A stretch of DNA of 64,000 bases from Curtobacterium pusillum (GCF_007673235.1 NZ_VDZH01000001.1:859261-923260); one strand, 5' to 3'; shown: positions 47,947-56,276, numbered from the stretch's first letter. Numbers and translations are program-made. The notes: generated by a model not told the origin, from the letters alone.

Positions 47947-49545
47947 GTGCGCCGTAGCACCTCCACCGTCCGACGCGCCTGCGCCGTCGGCACCACCGTC
48001 GCGTTGATCGGTCTGTCGACCGGTCTGGGCGTGATGACCGCCACCGCGGCCTCCGCGGCCGAGCCGGACCCGATCGTCGCGACGTCGGACGCTTCGCCGC
48101 AGGGCACGACCGGCACCACCGGCGAATCGAACGCCACCGACGGCGGCAGCACCGCCGGGACGGGCACGTCCGGCACCGGCTCGAGCTCCGCCGCGTCCGG
48201 GTCCGGCACCGGGACGGACACCGGCGCGTCCGGGGCTGACGCCGGCTCGACCGACGCCGACGCCGGCAGCGGCAGCGGTACCGGTGGGACGACCGTCACG
48301 GACGGCGGCAGCACGGCACCCACCGGCGGCAACACCACCCCGACCAACGAGGTCGCACCGCCGACGACCGTCGCACCGACCGTCCAGGCCGCACCGGCCA
48401 CCGTGAAGATCGCCGGCGCCGCGAAGGTCGGTGTCACGCTGCACGCGCAGACCACCGGCTACGTCGGCCCGCACACCTACGCGTGGACGCGCGACGGCGA
48501 CGTCACGGTGCTCACGACCGACGACTCGTACACGCTCACCGCGGACGACGTCGACCACGTGATCACCCTGACGGTCACCGACACCGACACGGCCACCCCG
48601 ACCTCCGCGTCGACCGCCAAGGTCACCGAGGACGTCGCCTTCGCCGACGCGGACGGCAAGACCGCCGACAAGCCCTTCACCCTCACCGAGGACGCGGGCG
48701 TCGCCTACTCGCACTCCTTCGCCGTCAGCGCGGGCAGCGGGACCGTCTCGTACGCGATCGGCTACACCGACCCCGACGACGTCGACCCCGAGGACGAGAG
48801 CACCCCGGAGGACTCCCTGCCGGACGGCGTCGAGCTCAACACGAAGACCGGCCTGCTCAGCGGCACGACGTTCTCCTCGGGCGTCTACGACTTCACGGTC
48901 GTCGCGTCCAACGGCACCTCGACGGCCACCGAGTACGTCGAGATCGTCGTGAACCCGGGCGTCGCGGTCGGCGTCCTGGCCGTCGCCGCCGACACCAGCA
49001 GCGAGGACGTCTTCAACGGCACGAAGGACTCGAACTCCTGGATCATCCAGCCCGACGGCTCGATCATCACGATCCACCAGCCCGCCGACTTCGACCAGGA
49101 CCCGACGTTCGAGGACGGCGGCCAGCCCACCGTCAAGCAGGGGCAGTCGCTCTGGATCCAGGGCTACTCGGTCGACGAGTACGGCAACCAGACCCAGGAT
49201 TGGGACCCGGAGACCGGTGACCTCCCCCGCCCCCTCGTGACCAGCAACGTCGCCAGCGACCAGATCGCCTGGGACGACGACGAGTACGCGACCCGCATCA
49301 CGTTCCCGCACGCCTCCACGCACATCATCACGGTGGCGCAGGACGACGTCTCGGTGACGTTCCCGGTCACGGTGGTGCCGAACGCGGCGACCGTCGCGGT
49401 CGTGAAGCCCGTCGCCTCGGGCCGTCAGCTCGCCTACACCGGTACCGACGCGACGGGCGCCCTCCCCTGGGCCCTCGGTCTCGTCCTCGCCGGCGCCGGC
49501 CTCATCGGTGCGCGCACGCTGCGTCGCCGCCAGACCGAGCGCTGA
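47947..49545 (+). CDS. Surface protein with LAYTG sortase E signal, paralog 3
   Basis: 532 residues from GTG 47947 (GGGGGAT just upstream, as in paralog 1). Signal peptide ends near ASA-AEP at about 39; a Gly/Ser/Thr stalk follows. Domains: an Ig-like bacterial repeat (APATVKIAGAAKVGVTLHA ... YTLTADDVDHVITLTVTDTD), a domain related to that of paralog 2 (FTLTEDAGVAYSHSFAVSAG, SGVYDFTVVASNG), and the VGVLAVAADT module shared by all three. It ends LAYTGTDATG, a helix and RRRQTER. Probably covalently attached to peptidoglycan. Confidence 0.88.
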   Translation: MRRSTSTVRRACAVGTTVALIGLSTGLGVMTATAASAAEPDPIVATSDASPQGTTGTTGESNATDGGSTAGTGTSGTGSSSAASGSGTGTDTGASGADAGSTDADAGSGSGTGGTTVTDGGSTAPTGGNTTPTNEVAPPTTVAPTVQAAPATVKIAGAAKVGVTLHAQTTGYVGPHTYAWTRDGDVTVLTTDDSYTLTADDVDHVITLTVTDTDTATPTSASTAKVTEDVAFADADGKTADKPFTLTEDAGVAYSHSFAVSAGSGTVSYAIGYTDPDDVDPEDESTPEDSLPDGVELNTKTGLLSGTTFSSGVYDFTVVASNGTSTATEYVEIVVNPGVAVGVLAVAADTSSEDVFNGTKDSNSWIIQPDGSIITIHQPADFDQDPTFEDGGQPTVKQGQSLWIQGYSVDEYGNQTQDWDPETGDLPRPLVTSNVASDQIAWDDDEYATRITFPHASTHIITVAQDDVSVTFPVTVVPNAATVAVVKPVASGRQLAYTGTDATGALPWALGLVLAGAGLIGARTLRRRQTER

Positions 49546-49555
49546 CCCCCGGACG

Positions 49556-49593
49556 CCTCCCGTCAGTCGCGTGCCCGCGCGGCTGACGGGAGG
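49556..49593 (+). terminator. Terminator hairpin after the surface protein cluster
   Basis: Perfect 11-bp arms CCTCCCGTCAG and CTGACGGGAGG with an inner CGCG pairing, 10 bp after the stop of paralog 3. Confidence 0.75.
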
Positions 49594-49665
49594 CCCACCT
49601 CGGCCCCGCCCCGCCCGTCACCGGCGCGGCGGGGCCGTTCCCGTCATGCGGCGGCCGTCGATCGG

Positions 49666-49671
49666 TAGCGT
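49666..49671 (+). promoter_or_regulatory. -10 hexamer TAGCGT, leaderless spacing
   Basis: TAGCGT is 6 nt before ATG 49678, and no ribosome binding site is present. Confidence 0.5.
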
Positions 49672-49677
49672 GGGCAC

Positions 49678-50310
49678 ATGCCCACGCTCCTGCACATCGA
49701 CTCGTCCGCCGATCTCGCACACTCCCGCTCGCGAGCCCTCACCGCAGCCTTCGCCGACGCCTGGCGCGCCCGCGGTCCGGAGTACACGGTGGTGCGCCGC
49801 GACCTGCACGTCGACCAGCTCCCCCACCTGGAGTCGTCGGCACTGCACTGGGCAGCGGCGGACCGCACCGACGACGAGGTCGTGGCACCCGAGGCCGACG
49901 CGCTCCGGCAGGAGGTCATCGACGAACTCCTCGCCGCCGACGCCGTCGTGGTCGGGGCGCCGCTCTACAACTACACCGTGCCGTCGACCCTCAAGGCGTG
50001 GATCGACCGCATCCACGTCCCCGGTGTCCTCGCCGGTGACGTCCAGCCCCTCGCCGGCCGCCCGGTGGTCACCGTCGTCAGCCGCGGTGCCACGTACGAC
50101 GCCGGCACCCCGACCGAGGGCTGGGACCACGGCTCCCCCGTGCTGCACCTCATCCTCGGCACCGCCCTCGGCATGAAGCTCTACCCCGTCACGGTCAGCG
50201 CGACACTCGCCGACCGGCTGCCCGACCTGGCACCGCTCGCCGACCACGCCGCCGCCGAGGTCGCCGACGCGACGACGACCCTGGAGCGCCTCGCCGCCAC
50301 GATCGTCTGA
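49678..50310 (+). CDS. azoR: FMN-dependent NADH-azoreductase (flavodoxin fold)
   Basis: 210 residues. The phosphate-binding start LLHIDSSADLAHSRSRAL, the active-site loop VVGAPLYNYTVPSTLKAWIDRI and VVTVVSRGATYDAG match AzoR/acyl carrier protein phosphodiesterase-type flavoproteins. They reduce quinones and azo compounds with NADH. The gene stands alone. Confidence 0.92.
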   Translation: MPTLLHIDSSADLAHSRSRALTAAFADAWRARGPEYTVVRRDLHVDQLPHLESSALHWAAADRTDDEVVAPEADALRQEVIDELLAADAVVVGAPLYNYTVPSTLKAWIDRIHVPGVLAGDVQPLAGRPVVTVVSRGATYDAGTPTEGWDHGSPVLHLILGTALGMKLYPVTVSATLADRLPDLAPLADHAAAEVADATTTLERLAATIV

Positions 50311-50334
50311 CCCCGGTCGGGTGGCACCGCCGGC

Positions 50335-50715
50335 TCAGGACGCCTTGCCGAGCTGGTGGATGCGCTGCGCGGAGAGCCCGAGAACCGACGAGATCTCGGA
50401 GTACGTGTACCCCTCGGCGCGCATGCGGGCAACGACGTTGCGTGCGAGTCGAGCAGCCTCGGCCGCGTCCCGCCGAGCGTGCTCGGCGAGTTCGCGGGAT
50501 GCTTCCCACTCGCCTCGGGTGTCCTCGGGCAGCACGAACTCCAGGTCGATCACGACGTCGGTCTCCGGGACGTCGAGCGTCAGCGCGACGCACTCGCGAG
50601 CCATCCACTCGGCGTCCGACGCGCGTCGCGACTGTGTGACGGCGCGCGCGTCCGGGATCGCGATCGACCACCAGCGACCTTCGCGGTGTGCGGTCGCGTG
50701 GTACCTCGTACTCAT
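50335..50715 (-). CDS. hicB: HicB-type antitoxin with C-terminal HTH
   Basis: 126 residues from ATG 50715 with GGAGG 4-8 nt upstream. The N-terminal HicB beta-domain starts YHATAHREGRWWSIAIPD. The C-terminal region (MRAEGYTYSEISSVLGLSAQRIHQL) is a DNA-binding helix-turn-helix suited to autorepression. It lies 11 bp downstream of the hicA toxin gene on the same strand. Confidence 0.88.
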   Translation of the reverse strand: MSTRYHATAHREGRWWSIAIPDARAVTQSRRASDAEWMARECVALTLDVPETDVVIDLEFVLPEDTRGEWEASRELAEHARRDAAEAARLARNVVARMRAEGYTYSEISSVLGLSAQRIHQLGKAS

Positions 50716-50726
50716 GGTTCCTCCGA

Positions 50727-50930
50727 TCATCGCCAGCTGTCGGGTGCATCCGGGAAGACCCGGATGACCTGTCTCACGACACCCGGACTGAGTTCACGGT
50801 GTCGTGGGACGACGAGCCGCCCACCGTCCGGTCCGCGCCAGACCTCGTGACTCCCACGGACGCGGTCCACCCACCACCCTCGGTGTCGGAGGAAGTCGGT
50901 CACAATCCGGTGGGGAACGGCTCGCACCAC
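50727..50930 (-). CDS. hicA: HicA-type mRNA interferase toxin
   Basis: 67 residues, starting with GTG GTG (50930 or 50927) after GGAGG. RIVTDFLRHRGWWVDRVRGSHEVWRGPDGGRLVVPRHRE is the dsRBD-like HicA fold, in which the histidine of GSHEVW is the catalytic residue. It cleaves mRNA when the antitoxin is lost. Toxin-first order is standard for hicAB. Confidence 0.88.
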   Translation of the reverse strand: MVRAVPHRIVTDFLRHRGWWVDRVRGSHEVWRGPDGGRLVVPRHRELSPGVVRQVIRVFPDAPDSWR

Positions 50931-51075
50931 GGTATCAAGCCCTCCTAGTCATAGCCATCAAGAGCCACTTGACGACGTGGCTTCAGGACGATTCTGACCC
51001 GGCGCGGAGGTGGGCCGCGGGAGGGCGGCGCGATCGGTGGACGGATGCTCGGTACGCGTCGCCTGTGGAGGACGA

Positions 51076-52149
51076 TCAGGCCGGGCGGACCTCGTCGGCT
51101 CGTCCGAGCAGTGCCGCGTGGAACGCCGTCTGCGTCAGGGCACTCGCGAGGAGGAACCCCGTCATCGATTCGATCCCGCCGCTGAACGGCACCCGCGACG
51201 CGACCTCGTACAGCGTCGGCGAGGACAGCGCCGACGCTGACACCGCCGACGAGGACAGCGCGTCGAGCGCCTCAGCGACGTGCCGGGACCGCTCGTCCCG
51301 GTGCCTCACGAGGGTCCGCGCACGGGCGACGACGTCCCGGAACCGGTACTCGTGCCCCGGGCACACCTCGAGGTCCGCGTACGGGTCGAGTCGCCCGAGC
51401 GACGCCAGGTAGTCGCCGAGCGGGTTCGTCGTCGTGCGTCCACCGAGCCCGATCCCGGAGTTGATCCGGGGCAGCACGTGGTCGCCGGTGAACAGGAGTC
51501 CGTCGCCCTCGTCGACGAAGCAGCAGTGCCCGGCCGTGTGCCCGGGCGTCCAGAGCGTCCGGATCGTCCGCCCGGGGACGGGCAGCACGTCGCCGTCCTC
51601 GAGCAGCAGGTCGGCGAAGGGCTCCGCGGTCCGCCCGAGTCCGATGCGGCGACCGCTCCCCCAGGCCTCGACCACGCCGGCGCGCAGGTCCTCCGGCAGC
51701 CCCCACGTCGCGATGTCGGCATCGTTCGCGGTCGCGTCCTCGCGCTCACGGCGGAGCGCCTCGACCTCGAGCCGGTGCATCGCGACCCGGGCACCGGTGG
51801 CTCGGCGGACCGCCGCAGCGGCACCGAGGTGGTCCGCGTGCAGGTGCGTGACGACGACCAGGCCGACGTCGTCGAGCGACCGGCCGATCGCCGACAACCC
51901 GTCACTGAGACCCTGGAGGTCGTCGTCGGACGCCCACCCCGGGTCGATCAGCGTGAGCGACCGGTCAGAGCCCTCGACGACGTACACGAGCGTCGCGTCG
52001 GGCACGCCGAACCGGAAGGGCACGGCGAGGGTCCAGATGCCCGGCCGGACCTCCTCGACGGGAGGCAGGACGCCGTCGCGGAGCGCGGCGGCCTGCACGG
52101 GGCTGATCGGTTCCGGTGCCGGCGCTGCCGGCGGTGGCACGGTCGTCAC
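51076..52149 (-). CDS. Metallo-beta-lactamase-fold hydrolase
   Basis: 357 residues from GTG 52149. Metal motif VVVTHLHADHLGAAAAV (HxHxDH), GHTAGHCCFVDEG, FTGDHVLPRI and CPGHEYRF supply the other ligands. The C-terminal region is helical (about 290-357), as in glyoxalase II-like and LACTB2-like proteins that bind thioesters or RNA. Substrate not assignable. No ORF partner on the same strand nearby. Confidence 0.9.
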   Translation of the reverse strand: MTTVPPPAAPAPEPISPVQAAALRDGVLPPVEEVRPGIWTLAVPFRFGVPDATLVYVVEGSDRSLTLIDPGWASDDDLQGLSDGLSAIGRSLDDVGLVVVTHLHADHLGAAAAVRRATGARVAMHRLEVEALRREREDATANDADIATWGLPEDLRAGVVEAWGSGRRIGLGRTAEPFADLLLEDGDVLPVPGRTIRTLWTPGHTAGHCCFVDEGDGLLFTGDHVLPRINSGIGLGGRTTTNPLGDYLASLGRLDPYADLEVCPGHEYRFRDVVARARTLVRHRDERSRHVAEALDALSSSAVSASALSSPTLYEVASRVPFSGGIESMTGFLLASALTQTAFHAALLGRADEVRPA

Positions 52150-52225
52150 GCGTTCCACCCTACTGGCGCGACCGGCGGGACCAGGGCGAGCCGCGCCTCC
52201 AGGCAGTCTGCCGCGCCCACGCGAG

Positions 52226-52231
52226 TAGACA
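52226..52231 (+). promoter_or_regulatory. -10-like hexamer TAGACA, leaderless spacing
   Basis: TAGACA is 6 nt before ATG 52238. The final base deviates from TANNNT, so support comes mainly from the spacing. Confidence 0.35.
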
Positions 52232-52237
52232 GGCCGC

Positions 52238-53287
52238 ATGGAGATCGCACCGATGCTCGCCAAGGCCGTCGCCACCGTCCCCGAACCCGACAGTGTGAAG
52301 GGTGGTCTGCGGTACGAGCCGAAGTGGGACGGTTTCCGCGGGATCGTGACGATCGACGGCGACGACGTCGAGATCGGGAGCCGCGGTGCCAAGCCGCTGA
52401 CCCGGTACTTCCCCGAGCTGGTCCAGGCGTTCCGCGCGCAGTTCGGCGGACGGGAGCACCCGGTCGTGCTCGACGGCGAGGTGGTGCTGCGCTCCGGCGA
52501 ACCGGGTTCCGAGCGGCTCGACTGGGAGGCCCTGTCACAGCGGATCCACCCGGCAGCCTCGAGGATCGCGAAGCTCAGCTCCGAGACGCCCGCGCAGTTC
52601 GTCGCGTTCGACCTGCTCGCCGTCGACGGGTCCGAGCTGCTCGACCTGCCGTTCGACGAGCGGCGCGACCGGCTGGAGTCACTCGCCACGGGGATGTCCG
52701 ACCCGCTGTTCGTCACGCGCACGACCCTCGACGTGGACGTCGCCCGCGAGTGGCTCACCACGTTCGAGGGCGCTGGCCTCGACGGCGTCGTCGCGAAGCC
52801 CCGCGCGAAGCCCTACGAACCGAACAAGCGCTCGATGCTCAAGGTGAAGCACCACCGCACTGCCGACGTCGTCGCGATCGGGTACCGCGTGCACAAGAGC
52901 GGTACCGGCGTCGGCTCCCTGCTCGTCGGGCTGTACGGCGACGACGGCGAGCTCCGCCAGGTGGGCGGCGTGTCCGCCTTCTCCGACAAGCGACGGGTCG
53001 AGTTGGTCGACGAGCTCGACCCGGTGGTCCTCCGGGATGCGGACGGGAGGCCCGTCACCGGTGACGGGGAACGGTCGCGGTTCTCGTCGGGTCGCGACAC
53101 GTCGTTCGTCCGGCTGGCGCCGGAGCGCGTGCTCGAGGTGCGGTACGACCAGATGGAGGGCGATCGCTTCCGGCACACCGTCCAGTTCGAGCGCTGGCGT
53201 CCGGACCGCGAGGCCCGGACGTGCGGCTTCGACCAGCTCGAGGTCCCCTCGGCCTACGACCTGCGCGACGTCCTGGTGTCCGATTGA
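52238..53287 (+). CDS. ligC: ATP-dependent DNA ligase (LigC/LigD ligase domain type)
   Basis: 349 residues. The nucleotidyltransferase motif I is YEPKWDGFRG with adenylated Lys29; motif III-IV segments include VVLDGEVVLR and GLDGVVAKP, and motif V LKVKHHRTADVVAIGYR. The OB-fold domain (about 220-349) follows. A stand-alone ligase, opposite a LigD-type polymerase gene 230 bp away, suggests a split end-joining apparatus. No Ku gene is in the window. Confidence 0.92.
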   Translation: MEIAPMLAKAVATVPEPDSVKGGLRYEPKWDGFRGIVTIDGDDVEIGSRGAKPLTRYFPELVQAFRAQFGGREHPVVLDGEVVLRSGEPGSERLDWEALSQRIHPAASRIAKLSSETPAQFVAFDLLAVDGSELLDLPFDERRDRLESLATGMSDPLFVTRTTLDVDVAREWLTTFEGAGLDGVVAKPRAKPYEPNKRSMLKVKHHRTADVVAIGYRVHKSGTGVGSLLVGLYGDDGELRQVGGVSAFSDKRRVELVDELDPVVLRDADGRPVTGDGERSRFSSGRDTSFVRLAPERVLEVRYDQMEGDRFRHTVQFERWRPDREARTCGFDQLEVPSAYDLRDVLVSD

Positions 53288-53303
53288 CGCGTACGCATGG
53301 AAG

Positions 53304-53318
53304 TAGTTAGGCTAACTA
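53304..53318. promoter_or_regulatory. Iron-box-like palindrome TAGTTAGGCTAACTA
   Basis: Perfect 7-bp arms around one central G. The core GTTAGGCTAAC matches all central positions of the DtxR consensus, but the outer four positions on each side do not. It lies 49 bp upstream of the small gene at 53367 and might be a DtxR or other dimer site. Confidence 0.45.
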
Positions 53319-53366
53319 GTAACTTGGGGGTGCGGCACCTGCCGCCACGAGCGACGGGAGCGGGAC

Positions 53367-53510
53367 ATGATCATCGACGGCATCAGCGACGCCCACCGCG
53401 GGACCTGGTCACGTCTGACGCGGCTGCACACGGCGAGCGTCACGCTGCCGACACAGACGACGCGGGTGATCGAGCCGAAGCTCCTCGGCGAAGAGACCAG
53501 CGCGGCGTAG
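53367..53510 (+). CDS. Small hypothetical protein, 47 aa
   Basis: ATG 53367 to TAG 53510, reading MIIDGISDAHRGTWSRLTRL then HTASVTLPTQTTRVIEPKLL and GEETSAA. GGGAGCGGGA precedes the start. Its location directly behind a promoter-like palindrome, together with high third-position GC, supports it. It ends 4 bp before the convergent LigD-polymerase stop. No family recognised. Confidence 0.5.
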   Translation: MIIDGISDAHRGTWSRLTRLHTASVTLPTQTTRVIEPKLLGEETSAA

Positions 53511-53514
53511 CCCG

Positions 53515-54546
53515 CTAGTCCGTCGCAGTCGGCTTCTTCGCGCGCGACGGCTGCACGCGGGGAGGCTCCCCCGGCATCTTCGGGAAGTCCGGCGGGAACG
53601 GCAGCTCGCCCTCCCCGTTCTCCAGGTCGCGCGCCCACCACTCAAGCAGCGGTGCGATGCTCGCGGGCGCTTCGTGCATGGTCTCCCAGGGATCACCGGT
53701 CGCCCGGAGCCGGTCCGGGACCGTCCGGATCGTGAAGGCCGTGGGATCGGCGTCGTCGAGCTCGTCCCAGGTGATCGGCGTTGAGACCGCTGCGTGGGCC
53801 AGGGCGCGAGGGCTGTAGGCGCCGGCCATCGTCCGGTCGCGGTTCGCCTGGTTGAAGTCCACGAACACCCGCTGCCCGCGCTCCTCCTTCCACCACGCCG
53901 TCGTCACCCGGTCCGGCATCCGGCGCTCGAGCTCCCGAGCCGCCGCGATCACCGCGTGCCGAACGTCGAGGAACTCGTGCTCCGGCCGGATCGGGGCGAA
54001 CACGTGCAGACCGCGGTTGCCGCTCGTCTTGATCCACGCCGTCAGCCCCACCTCGTCGAGGACCTTCCGGAGCTCGTGCGCGATCGGTACCGTGTCGCGG
54101 AAGTCCGTGCCCGGCTGCGGGTCCAGGTCGATGCGGAGCTGGTCCGGGTGGTCGCTGTCCTCCGCACGCGAGGCCCACGGGTGGAACACCACCGTGTTCA
54201 TCTGTGCTGCCCACACAGCCACGGCCGGCTCGTCCACCACGAGCTGCGGGTGCTTCCGGCCGCTCGGGTAGGTCACGGTCACAGAGCGCACGTAGTCGGG
54301 CGCGCCCTTCGGCGGGTTCTTCGAGAAGAACTGTTCGCCGTCGACGCCGCCCGGGAACCGCTGCAGGGAGATCGGTCGGTCGCCGTTCGCAGCGACGAAG
54401 GCATCGCCCACGGTGACGAGGTACTCGGCGAGGTCGAGCTTGGTGATCCCGGGCTCCGGCCAGAGCACGCGCGAGGGACTGCTGATCCGGACCTCCCGGT
54501 CGCCGTCCGGCCCCGGGACCGTCAGCGTCGTCGCTTCGCTCGCCAT
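53515..54546 (-). CDS. LigD-type polymerase/primase of end joining
   Basis: 343 residues from ATG 54546. SSPSRVLWPEPGITKLDLAEYL, LQRFPGGVDGEQFFSKNPPKGAPDYVR and the catalytic LRIDLDPQPGTDF (D-x-D) are the archaeo-eukaryotic primase domain of LigD, followed by WIKTSGNRGLHVFAPI and VDFNQANRDRTMAGAYSPR. It fills gaps with ribo- or deoxyribonucleotides at double-strand breaks. Stand-alone rather than fused to ligase and phosphoesterase. Divergent from DUF429. Confidence 0.93.
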   Translation of the reverse strand: MASEATTLTVPGPDGDREVRISSPSRVLWPEPGITKLDLAEYLVTVGDAFVAANGDRPISLQRFPGGVDGEQFFSKNPPKGAPDYVRSVTVTYPSGRKHPQLVVDEPAVAVWAAQMNTVVFHPWASRAEDSDHPDQLRIDLDPQPGTDFRDTVPIAHELRKVLDEVGLTAWIKTSGNRGLHVFAPIRPEHEFLDVRHAVIAAARELERRMPDRVTTAWWKEERGQRVFVDFNQANRDRTMAGAYSPRALAHAAVSTPITWDELDDADPTAFTIRTVPDRLRATGDPWETMHEAPASIAPLLEWWARDLENGEGELPFPPDFPKMPGEPPRVQPSRAKKPTATD

Positions 54547-54578
54547 GCAGCGGAAGCTACACGGTGCACGATGGACGG

Positions 54579-55463
54579 GTGACGGAGTACATCGGGGTCG
54601 ACCTGGCATGGGGGCTCGGGACCGACCGCAAGCACGCGAACGAGACCGGACTCGTGGCGATGCGTGCTGACGGGACGATCACCGACGCCGGCTGGGCCCG
54701 TGGCGTCGACGCCGTGACCGACTGGATCGCCGAGCACCTCGGGCCACGCTCCCTCATCGCCGTCGACGCCTCGCTCGTCGTCACGAACCCGACCGGCATC
54801 CGCGAGGCCGAACGGCAGGTCGGCCAGCGCTACGGCCGGTGGAAGGTCGCCGCCAACCCGACGAACCTGGCATCTGCGGCGAGCGCCGGCGCCCGACTGC
54901 TCGAGCGTCTGACCGCGCTGGGCGTTGCGTACGTCTCCGACACCGCGGCGATGCACGGCCGCACCGGGCCGGCGGCGTTCGAGTGCTACCCGTACACGAC
55001 CCTCGTCGGCGTGGAGGAGCTCGGCTACGACGACGAACGTCCTCGGTACAAGCGGCTCGACCTCAAGGTGCCTGCAGCCGAGGCGCGGGCACGTCGGGCG
55101 GAGGCGTTCGACGAGCTCGTCCGACGGCTCCGGACGACGCCGCTCGACCCGCCGCTGCAGCTGGACTCGCACCCGCTGACCGCCGTGCTCGCCGGACCCT
55201 CCGGGATCCACGGACCGACGCACAAGCACCGGGAGGACCTGCTCGACGGTGCGCTCTGTGCCTGGACGGCCGCGTTCTGGGAGCGGCACGGCGACGGGCG
55301 CGTGCAGATCCTGGGAGGCGACACGAGCCTCCCGGCAGACCCGCTGGACGAGGCGGGCCGGCAGCCCGTCGTGGTGGCGCCCGCGCGCCCGTCGCAGCGG
55401 CGGCCAGCGGGACTGGATCCCTCGCGACGTCCGGAGACTACGGACGATCCGTCGGCTGGATGA
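54579..55463 (+). CDS. DUF429-family protein
   Basis: 294 residues from GTG 54579; GTG 54564 is possible, but 54579 has CACGAT at the 6-nt leaderless spacing. YIGVDLAWGLGTDRKHANETG, SLIAVDASLVVTNPTGIREAE and GPAAFECYPYTTLVG, DGALCAWTAAFWERHG are the family blocks; the acidic residues suggest an RNase H-like fold. Function unknown. The 3' end overlaps the convergent fic gene by 26 bp. Confidence 0.88.
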   Translation: MTEYIGVDLAWGLGTDRKHANETGLVAMRADGTITDAGWARGVDAVTDWIAEHLGPRSLIAVDASLVVTNPTGIREAERQVGQRYGRWKVAANPTNLASAASAGARLLERLTALGVAYVSDTAAMHGRTGPAAFECYPYTTLVGVEELGYDDERPRYKRLDLKVPAAEARARRAEAFDELVRRLRTTPLDPPLQLDSHPLTAVLAGPSGIHGPTHKHREDLLDGALCAWTAAFWERHGDGRVQILGGDTSLPADPLDEAGRQPVVVAPARPSQRRPAGLDPSRRPETTDDPSAG

Positions 55464-56031
55464 CCTTCTCGAACAGTTCACGCAACGGTCGGAGATCCCC
55501 GAGCATCGACCGGCGGGCCGCGTGGTGGTTCTCGGCCGTCGGGGCGTTTCGCCAGTCCAGGACGACTCCGTGCTCTTCCGCGTACTCCCGCCAGAACTCG
55601 CGCTGGGTCCGGCCGTTGCCCTCCATGAAGGGGTGGACGTAGTTGAGCACCGCGAACTGCTGCGTGAGGAAGTCCAGCGGCTCCGTGCGGATGCCCGGGT
55701 CGTCGCGCAGATGGTCGTCGAAGCGTTCCATCCTCGACGGGATCAAGTCCGGGGGCAGGAAGGGCTCGTCCGGGTGCTTGGCGATGCCGTCCAAGCGGTA
55801 CTCGCCAGCCCACTCGTAGACGTCCTGGAACAGGTACGCGTGGATCCGTCGGACACGGTCCGAGGGTCGGAGGCCGATGAGGCCGTCCACGTCACCGAGC
55901 AGGAGGTCGAGTTCTCGGTCTTGAACCTCGGGCACCTCGAGCGCGGCGAGCTCGTGACGACTGGTGGCCCCCAACTTGTTCCGGAGGACGTACTGCTCGT
56001 CGTGGTAACCCCCGACGGGCCGCGGACTCAC
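55438..56031 (-). CDS. fic: Fic-domain AMP-transferase toxin (VbhT/FicT-like)
   Basis: 197 residues from GTG 56031, overlapping the antitoxin stop (GTGA). The active-site motif HPFMEGNGRTQREFW (HPFxxGNGR) is complete. RIHAYLFQDVYEWAGEYR and PSRMERFDDHLRDD are the usual Fic helices. Such enzymes AMPylate targets such as DNA gyrase and topoisomerase IV, and are held inactive by a small antitoxin helix. The flap and core residues look intact, so the toxin is probably active. Confidence 0.93.
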   Translation of the reverse strand: MSPRPVGGYHDEQYVLRNKLGATSRHELAALEVPEVQDRELDLLLGDVDGLIGLRPSDRVRRIHAYLFQDVYEWAGEYRLDGIAKHPDEPFLPPDLIPSRMERFDDHLRDDPGIRTEPLDFLTQQFAVLNYVHPFMEGNGRTQREFWREYAEEHGVVLDWRNAPTAENHHAARRSMLGDLRPLRELFEKVIQPTDRP

Positions 56032-56219
56032 CGGCGGTGGGCGATCGCCCGGAGTTCCTCGCGAGTGATGTCCCCGTTCGCGAAGCGTTCCATGTTCTGG
56101 ATCCACTCCGCGTTGTCCTCGAAGCCCTCGAGTCGACCGGAGTGCACGACCGCCGCGACGGCACGAGTGCGCTTGACGCGCTCTGCTCCGCTGACGGGTC
56201 GAACAGTGCGCTTGGCCAT
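56028..56219 (-). CDS. VbhA/FicA-type antitoxin
   Basis: 63 residues. The inhibitory motif [S/T]-x3-E-[G/N] appears as HSGRLEGFED, whose Glu would block ATP gamma-phosphate binding in the Fic active site. DNAEWIQNMERFANGDITREELRAIAHRR is the helical remainder typical of VbhA. The gene lies directly upstream of fic with a 4-base overlap. Confidence 0.85.
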   Translation of the reverse strand: MAKRTVRPVSGAERVKRTRAVAAVVHSGRLEGFEDNAEWIQNMERFANGDITREELRAIAHRR

Positions 56220-56264
56220 GCTCCAATGCTACGCCGCGATCGGCGCCGGTTCCAGGCCCGCGGA

Positions 56265-56270
56265 TAGGCT
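56265..56270 (+). promoter_or_regulatory. -10 hexamer TAGGCT, leaderless spacing
   Basis: TAGGCT is 6 nt before GTG 56277, and no ribosome binding site is visible. Confidence 0.5.
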
Positions 56271-56276
56271 TCATCG

